From NCBI GenBank assembly GCA_025964295.1, contig JAOPZD010000653.1, positions 1-10,540 on the forward strand: a stretch of 10,540 nt of DNA. The letters run 5' to 3'. Positions 6,685 through 10,540 of the stretch are shown one piece after another. Under the pieces are notes generated by a model, which was not told the DNA's origin, made no database searches, and saw only the letters and a program-made list of their open reading frames with translations. The position numbers and the translations under genes were made by a program. This stretch comes from Conexibacter sp. (GTDB taxonomy: Bacteria > Actinomycetota > Thermoleophilia > Solirubrobacterales > Solirubrobacteraceae). Each line of letters begins with the position of its first letter. Position 1 is the stretch's first letter.

Positions 6685-7422
6685 ATGGCAGACAACAGCC
6701 GGATCGAGTGGACCGAGGCGACGTGGAACCCGGTGACCGGCTGCTCGAAGGTCTCGCCTGGCTGCGCGCACTGCTACGCCGAGACCTTCGCGGAGCGCTG
6801 GCGCGGCACGCCCGGCCACCCGTACGAGCAAGGCTTTGACCTGAGGCTCTGGCCGGCCAGGCTCGACTTGCCGTTGAAATGGAAACGGCCACGGACCATC
6901 TTCGTCAACTCGATGAGCGACCTTTTCCACGAGAACATCCCCGACGACTACATCGCGAAAGTGTTTCGCACGATGCAGCAGGCGGACTGGCACGTGTTCC
7001 AGGTGTTGACCAAGCGCGAAGACCGGCTCGCCGAGCTCGCCCCGTCGCTGCCTTGGCCGGAGAACGTCTGGATGGGCGTAACGGTGGAAAACCGAAAGTT
7101 CGTCGACCGCGCCGACCAACTGCGGTCCGTCCCGGCCGCTGTCCGCTTCATCTCCGCCGAACCACTGCTCGGGCCCCTGGACGGCCTGGACCTGACCGGC
7201 ATCGACTGGCTGATCGCCGGCGGGGAGAGCGGCCCAAAACACCGGCCGGTCCGCGCCGAATGGATTCGCGACCTCCGCGACAGCTGCCTCACAGAGGACA
7301 CCGCGTTCTTCTTCAAGCAGTGGGGCGGTCGCAGGCCGAAGACGGGCGGCCGGCTTCTCGACGGACATCAGTGGTCCCAGATGCCGATTCCGACGGACCG
7401 GCAGCTCGCTGCCACCAGCTGA
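6685..7422 (+). CDS. Phage Gp37/Gp68-family (DUF5131) three-Cys-motif protein
   Basis: This 245-residue protein is a full-length member of the phage Gp37/Gp68 (DUF5131) family. Near the N-terminus are IEWTEATWNPVTGC and the family's three cysteines, Cys20, Cys27 and Cys30 (Cys-x6-Cys-x2-Cys). This spacing resembles an iron-sulfur cluster site of radical-SAM-type enzymes. Other family hallmarks are FVNSMSDLFH (73-82), GVTVENR (131-137), FISAEPLLG (155-163), AGGESGP (178-184) and FFFKQWGG (208-215). The biochemical reaction is unknown to me. The gene directly downstream encodes TcmP, whose family name (three-Cys-motif partner) records this pairing. The 48-nt gap to the membrane-protein gene allows an operon, but a -10-like element before the ATG suggests its own promoter. 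No strong SD is present. Confidence 0.92.
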   Translation: MADNSRIEWTEATWNPVTGCSKVSPGCAHCYAETFAERWRGTPGHPYEQGFDLRLWPARLDLPLKWKRPRTIFVNSMSDLFHENIPDDYIAKVFRTMQQADWHVFQVLTKREDRLAELAPSLPWPENVWMGVTVENRKFVDRADQLRSVPAAVRFISAEPLLGPLDGLDLTGIDWLIAGGESGPKHRPVRAEWIRDLRDSCLTEDTAFFFKQWGGRRPKTGGRLLDGHQWSQMPIPTDRQLAATS

Positions 7423-7515
7423 CGCGAGTCACTAACCGGTTCTGCCTGCAAGTCGCGCGAACTCGGCCCGTCTGGGCGTGATCAGACCGACACGGTGCCT
7501 AAAGTGCCGATCCGC

Positions 7516-8529
7516 ATGAGCTCTCGAAAGCAGCCAGATTCCCTCTTCGATCTCGACTCGGTCGCGCCCCGCGCACCTAGGACGCCGACGCCGACGCCGC
7601 GCAAGCTCCACAGCGTGGTGATGAGTGCGCAGGCCCGGCTCAACCGCGACGGCGCGATGCTGCTGCTCTCCGACGTCGACGGGCTGCTATTGAGGAGCGT
7701 CAAGCCGCATTCTGCTCGCAAGGCCAGGATGGTGAGGCGCGACCTAGGGACCGTCGGTCGTGCGCTGAACCGCCAGTGGTTCGACGTACAGTACCTCGAA
7801 CTTTTCTCGGGACCAGGCCGGCTGCGCGACGAAACTACAGGCGAGGAACTGCCCGGCTCCCCGCTGGAAGCGCTCGATATCCCCTCCCCATTCGACCGGT
7901 ACGTTTTTAGCGACTACGACGCCGATTGCGTCCGCGCGCTCAGAACGCGGATCGGGCCGCATCGGAATGTTTTTGTCGAGCGGGGCGACGCGAACGATCT
8001 TGAGCACCTGTCGCGGGTCGCAGACCGGCTCGACCCGCGAGCGCTGATCATCGCCTACCTCGACCCCGCCAAGCCCAACCTTCACTGGGCCACGGTCGAG
8101 TACCTCGCCGCCCGGTTCAAGCACATTGACTTCATTATCAACCTGCCCGTTAGCGCGATTCACCGGTCCCTGGGCCTAGGCGCGAAGATGGTCACTGAGG
8201 GCGCCGACCCCCTCACCTGCGAAGCGATCCAGATCCCGGCACGCGCACTCGGCCATCCCGACCCGCTGCAGCTGCTTCGCTGTGGCCGGCTGGCGCCCTA
8301 CGCGATCCGCGACTACTACTACGAGAAGCTCCGTTCCGCGGGCTTGACCGAACTGGCCGAACCACGGACGGTCAAGCAGGAGCTCAACAACTCCCCGCTC
8401 TACGACGTAATCCTGGCCTCCCGTCACCCGAAAGCAGTCGAACTTTGGGAGAAGGCCAACGCCGTTCCGAACGCAGCCCGTAATCCCGACGGGGACCTTT
8501 TCTCTCACGCGGCGAACCTCATCGACTGA
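7516..8529 (+). CDS. tcmP: Three-Cys-motif partner protein TcmP, methyltransferase-like
   Basis: From the ATG at 7516 the protein has 337 residues. GTG codons at 7495 and 7504 are in frame and none of the three has a clear SD; I chose the only ATG. The first 30 residues are proline- and charge-rich. A class I methyltransferase-like fold is suggested by YLELFSGPG (93-101, SAM-loop-like), the acidic SDYDAD (132-137), GDANDL (157-162) and YLDPAKP (181-187). The C-terminal YDVILASRHPKAVELW (296-311) is typical of TcmP. SAM binding and activity are inferred. The gene follows the DUF5131 gene by 93 nt (72 nt if GTG 7495 is used). A small inverted repeat, GTCTG (7470-7474) and CAGAC (7483-7487), sits in the gap. 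The pair probably works as a unit of unknown function. It converges on the integrase gene. Confidence 0.88.
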   Translation: MSSRKQPDSLFDLDSVAPRAPRTPTPTPRKLHSVVMSAQARLNRDGAMLLLSDVDGLLLRSVKPHSARKARMVRRDLGTVGRALNRQWFDVQYLELFSGPGRLRDETTGEELPGSPLEALDIPSPFDRYVFSDYDADCVRALRTRIGPHRNVFVERGDANDLEHLSRVADRLDPRALIIAYLDPAKPNLHWATVEYLAARFKHIDFIINLPVSAIHRSLGLGAKMVTEGADPLTCEAIQIPARALGHPDPLQLLRCGRLAPYAIRDYYYEKLRSAGLTELAEPRTVKQELNNSPLYDVILASRHPKAVELWEKANAVPNAARNPDGDLFSHAANLID

Positions 8530-8585
8530 ACGGCGTGTGCCGGGCGTGCCGAGCCAGGGACCCAGCGGCGAACCACGCATCGCAT

Positions 8586-8613
8586 GACCGCTAGGCCGAC
8601 CGGCTTGGCGGTC
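8586..8613 (+). terminator. Terminator-like hairpin between tcmP and the integrase gene
   Basis: Bases 8586-8597 can pair with 8602-8613 over 12 bp around the loop GACC. As plus-strand RNA all pairs form, counting two G-U wobbles; as minus-strand RNA these become two mismatches. The structure therefore suits termination of the tcmP transcript best. The sequence that follows is C/T-rich but has no clean T-run. It overlaps the last integrase codons and its TAG stop. Confidence 0.5.
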
Positions 8614-9898
8614 CTCCTTCGTCGGTCGGCTGCTCGGCCGACAAACCGTCGCGAGACTCGCTCACAAGCGGATGAATTTCTGCCGCCGTCTCAACGGCGA
8701 ACGCGTCGTTGACCATCGCGACCTCGTGGGCACTCGGCGCGTAGTGCGCGTAGATCTGGGTCGTCTTCGCGTCCGCGTGACCGAGGAACTCTTGGATCGA
8801 CCGCAGCGGCTGGCCGCTGGCGGCCAGCCGTGTGGCGAACGTGTGCCGCAGGTCGTGGAAGCGCACGACGCGCACCCCGGCCCCCGCGCATGCGGCCTGG
8901 AACTTCTTCGTCACCTTCGTGCCGTCCAGCGGCGTCCCGAGCACCGGATGCCCGGAGACCAGGTCGTCCTCATGCGTATGCAGCGAGCGCTTGGACCAGC
9001 GATCCAGCTCGCTGACCAGCAGGTCCGCCAGCGGCACCGAGCGCCGCGTCGACAGGTCGCTCTTGCCGGCGCTCTTCTTGCCGCCGCGCACGATCGGCCG
9101 CCGCACCCGCAGACGCTGCGCCGTCCAGTCGATGTCTCGCCAGCGCAGACCGATGAGCTCGGATTGCCGCAGCCCGGTCATCGCCGCGGTCCGGACCATC
9201 ACCCGCAGGACCGGGCCGAGCACATCCGGCGGCGGCGGTGGCGACGGGCCGTCCCGGCCCTTGCGCCACGGCTTTGGCTCGCGGTAGACCACCTCGTCGG
9301 GGATGGCGCGGATCACGGCTTCGAGCTCCTCGACGGTCAGGAACTGGATGTCCGGGTTGGAGTCGCCTGACCGGCTCCGCGGCCGAGCCGCCTTGCGCAC
9401 CGGGTTGGACTGGGTCCACTCCATGTCGATCGCGTGCTCGTAGACGGCGTTGAGGTAGTTAAGGATGTTGCGGACCGTCTTGGGCGACAGCCCCTTGGCG
9501 ATCAGGGACTCCCCCAGTCGCTCCACGTCGTGCCGGGTCACGCGCTGCAGCAGCCGGTCGCCGAAGGCCGGGCCGATGTGCAGGCGCTGCTTGCGCTCGC
9601 AGTTCTTGAAGTGGCTTTCGCTGACGTCGATGTACGCCAAGCGCCGCCGGTGCGCCTCGCACGCCTCGTTGACGGTGTGGCGGCCGGTCGCCGGGTTGAT
9701 GGGGTTGCGCTCCTCGGCGTCGCGCAGCTTCCAGAACGCCTTCTCGGCCTGGCGCTTGGTCATGGCCGGCTCGGCGTGGGTGTCCTCGACGGGACCGAGA
9801 CGGCGGTTGAACCGCCGCCCCTCCTCGTCGCGCCAGCGCCCGTACCAGTGCCCGCTCTTCTGGTACAGCTGGCCGGCGCCGTAGGGACGCCGGCTCAT
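8591..9898 (-). CDS. int: Tyrosine recombinase, phage-type site-specific integrase
   Basis: This 435-residue enzyme should integrate and excise the element by strand exchange at the att site. The N-terminal part (about 1-55) has an arm-binding-like domain starting RRPYGAGQLYQKSGHWYGRW. A core-binding SAM-like helical domain follows (about 70-165), then the catalytic domain (about 185-405). Catalytic residues are Arg244 (TGLRQSE), probably Lys279 in the beta-hairpin, His348 and Arg351 (HDLRH), His374 (LGHAD) and the nucleophile Tyr383 (QIYAHY). A proline-rich insert (about 208-226) precedes the catalytic arginine. The ATG at 9898 has GGGAG six bases upstream and overlaps the excisionase stop as ATGA, so the two are translationally coupled. 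An upstream in-frame start would lie within the excisionase gene and is less likely. All catalytic residues are present. Confidence 0.95.
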   Translation of the reverse strand: MSRRPYGAGQLYQKSGHWYGRWRDEEGRRFNRRLGPVEDTHAEPAMTKRQAEKAFWKLRDAEERNPINPATGRHTVNEACEAHRRRLAYIDVSESHFKNCERKQRLHIGPAFGDRLLQRVTRHDVERLGESLIAKGLSPKTVRNILNYLNAVYEHAIDMEWTQSNPVRKAARPRSRSGDSNPDIQFLTVEELEAVIRAIPDEVVYREPKPWRKGRDGPSPPPPPDVLGPVLRVMVRTAAMTGLRQSELIGLRWRDIDWTAQRLRVRRPIVRGGKKSAGKSDLSTRRSVPLADLLVSELDRWSKRSLHTHEDDLVSGHPVLGTPLDGTKVTKKFQAACAGAGVRVVRFHDLRHTFATRLAASGQPLRSIQEFLGHADAKTTQIYAHYAPSAHEVAMVNDAFAVETAAEIHPLVSESRDGLSAEQPTDEGGPPSRSA

Positions 9899-10137
9899 GT
9901 CCCGCTCCCTTCGTCGCGCTCGCGCTCGTCGAGCCACAGCTCGATGGCGCTGCGCCGGTAGCGGCAGTAGCGGCCGAGGCGCATGTGGGGGATCCGGTGC
10001 GCCCGCGTCTCGGCGTAGACCCAGGTGGTCTTCACGCGCAGCAGCGCGGCGACCTCCTCGGCGATCAGGAGCTCTTCGGCCGGTCCCTCAGGACCGAGCC
10101 GGCGGGGCTCGTTGGACGGTTCGTGTGAGGTGCTCAT
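9895..10137 (-). CDS. xis: Excisionase-like helix-turn-helix protein
   Basis: This is an 80-residue DNA-binding protein of the excisionase/MerR-like (HTH_17) family. The domain spans about 22-70. The segment LLIAEEVAALLRVKTTWVY forms the first helices and turn, and IPHMRLGRYCRYRRSAIELWL the wing and last helix, including the common GRxxRxxxxxIxxWL pattern. Such proteins bend DNA at the att site to favour excision and often control integrase expression. The ATG at 10137 is chosen although its SD is weak; GTG at 10167 would add ten residues. The stop overlaps the integrase start by 4 nt. Hairpins and a direct repeat lie directly upstream, where an excisionase would bind. Confidence 0.88.
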   Translation of the reverse strand: MSTSHEPSNEPRRLGPEGPAEELLIAEEVAALLRVKTTWVYAETRAHRIPHMRLGRYCRYRRSAIELWLDERERDEGSGT

Positions 10138-10170
10138 GCTGCTTGGTCGTTTGAGCGACGCAAACACCCC

Positions 10171-10190
10171 CCGATGAACTCCGTCATCGG
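10171..10190. promoter_or_regulatory. Perfect inverted repeat upstream of xis
   Basis: CCGATGA (10171-10177) and TCATCGG (10184-10190) form a perfect 7-bp inverted repeat around ACTCCG, 33 bp upstream of the xis ATG. It could be an operator or a recombination-protein site. Confidence 0.45.
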
Positions 10191-10191
10191 A

Positions 10192-10211
10192 ATGGACCCC
10201 ACATGGACCCC
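10192..10211. repeat. Tandem 9-bp direct repeat, candidate arm-type site
   Basis: ATGGACCCC occurs at 10192-10200 and again at 10203-10211, an 11-bp period that puts both copies on one face of the helix. Direct repeats of this size between the integrase genes and the attachment site are typical of arm-type integrase or excisionase sites. The role is inferred from position. Confidence 0.5.
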
Positions 10212-10230
10212 GCCGCCATTTTCGGCGGGG
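10208..10230 (-). terminator. GC-rich hairpin between tRNA and xis
   Basis: CCCCGCCG (10208-10215) pairs perfectly with CGGCGGGG (10223-10230) around a 7-nt loop. It lies 43 nt past the tRNA 3' end. It could stop tRNA transcription from entering the element genes, or be part of the recombination site. No T-run follows on the minus strand, so factor-independent termination is uncertain. Confidence 0.4.
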
Positions 10231-10235
10231 CAGAA

Positions 10236-10267
10236 GTTCTCAAAAACCTACGATTTGCAGGGAGAAC
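10236..10267. repeat. Inverted repeat next to the tRNA 3' end
   Basis: GTTCTC (10236-10241) and GAGAAC (10262-10267) are exact inverted copies 20 bp apart, ending 5 bp before the tRNA discriminator base. Their position between tRNA and excisionase suggests part of the attachment region, possibly protein-binding arms. Confidence 0.35.
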
Positions 10268-10272
10268 CTTGA

Positions 10273-10300
10273 TCGGGGAGACAGGATTTGAACCTGCGAC
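10273..10300. other. Probable attachment site in the tRNA-Pro 3' end
   Basis: The excisionase and integrase genes begin just beyond the tRNA 3' end and run away from it. This is the standard arrangement for elements that use the tRNA 3' end as attB. The exact core cannot be set, because no second copy of the acceptor/T-arm sequence was seen elsewhere in the window. Confidence 0.5.
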
Positions 10301-10346
10301 CGCCCGGCCCCCAGCCGGGTGCGCTACCAGACTGCGCCACTCCCCG
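10273..10346 (-). tRNA. tRNA-Pro (anticodon GGG)
   Basis: The minus strand folds into a complete 74-nt cloverleaf. The 7-bp acceptor stem is CGGGGAG with CTCCCCG, and the D stem is GCGC with GCGC. The anticodon stem is CCCGG with CCGGG, enclosing the loop CTGGGGG (anticodon GGG). The T arm has the loop TTCAAAT. The discriminator is A at 10273, and CCA is not encoded. The gene appears intact, as expected when an element inserts at the tRNA 3' end and restores it. Confidence 0.95.
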
Positions 10347-10540
10347 TTGGAACAACGCCGAGCGATGATACCCGGCCGTCGGCCTTCGGCGGGGTGCGCC
10401 TCCCTCGGCCATCCGTGCGCCGCGAACGGTCAGCGGCGACTGCGGATGCACGATCTCCGACCACAACCGACCTGCGACCGCAGTGGCGAGCAGCAGAAGC
10501 TCAGCGGTCCGCCGGCGTGCGCGACGGACAGCGGCAAGAT
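10347..10540. other. Flanking sequence upstream of the tRNA, no firm gene
   Basis: Presumably chromosome outside the element. Two frames stay open to the window edge: a minus-strand frame that runs on into the tRNA, and a plus-strand frame from an ATG near 10460. Neither has enough sequence or recognisable content to be called a gene. Confidence 0.35.
10365..10370 (-). promoter_or_regulatory. Candidate -10 box of the tRNA-Pro promoter
   Basis: TATCAT on the minus strand ends 18 nt upstream of the tRNA 5' end, a good distance for a -10 element. No convincing -35 was seen at the matching distance. Confidence 0.4.

Noticed and set aside
5865..7368. Minus-strand frames opposite the membrane-protein and DUF5131 genes
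   Set aside because: Both are antisense to genes with clear membrane helices or family motifs.
7434..7441. AACCGGTT palindrome after the DUF5131 gene
   Set aside because: An 8-bp palindrome is expected by chance at this length and has no terminator features.
1..8590. Second copy of the tRNA-Pro 3' end as the other att site
   Set aside because: I scanned for the acceptor/T-arm sequence by eye and found none; the other boundary is probably outside the window.
8672..9961. Plus-strand frames opposite the integrase
   Set aside because: The integrase has all catalytic residues on the minus strand; the antisense products lack motifs.
10248..10466. 72-aa minus-strand frame through the tRNA gene
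   Set aside because: It translates the tRNA itself ([15 protein letters not shown]), a well-known false ORF pattern.
1..10540. CRISPR array, retron or insertion sequence
   Set aside because: No regularly spaced repeats, reverse transcriptase motifs, transposase or terminal inverted repeats were seen.

Overview
The window is GC-rich, with strong G/C preference at third codon positions and a mix of Shine-Dalgarno and SD-less starts. This points to a high-GC Gram-positive (actinobacterial) chromosome. A Thermoleophilia-like host is only a guess. The window reads as the right part of an integrated mobilizable element next to a proline tRNA gene, carrying likely anti-phage and other uncharacterised cargo.

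Right end (about 8590-10540). A tRNA-Pro(GGG) gene lies on the minus strand at 10273-10346. Downstream of its 3' end come a small excisionase-like helix-turn-helix gene and a tyrosine integrase, overlapping by 4 nt (ATGA). The roughly 130 nt between tRNA and excisionase hold two hairpins, a direct repeat and an inverted repeat, as expected of a recombination site. The tRNA 3' end is the likely attachment site. No second copy was seen in the window, so the other end should lie left of base 1.

Cargo (about 4389-8529). An ApeA-like HEPN protein (minus strand) is divergent from three plus-strand genes. These are a three-helix membrane protein, a Gp37/Gp68-family (DUF5131) protein with the Cys-x6-Cys-x2-Cys motif, and its usual partner TcmP, a methyltransferase-like protein. 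ApeA relatives are abortive-infection proteins. The DUF5131/TcmP pair is a recurrent two-gene unit whose function I do not know.

Mobilization (1181-4090). One large minus-strand gene encodes a MobF (TrwC/TraA-type) relaxase fused to a RecD-like superfamily 1 helicase, with all key motifs intact. No coupling protein or type IV secretion gene is visible. The element is therefore either mobilizable only, or its transfer genes are further left.

Left end (1-884). Two divergent genes share a compact control region whose -35 elements are 7 bp apart. The minus-strand gene is cut by the window edge and may be an Xre/MbcA-type regulator or antitoxin. The plus-strand transcript starts with a 29-codon ORF that has an excellent ribosome binding site and overlaps, as ATGA, a 175-residue protein of unknown family. 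Taken together, the layout suggests an integrative mobilizable element with defence-type cargo; this is inference from gene content.
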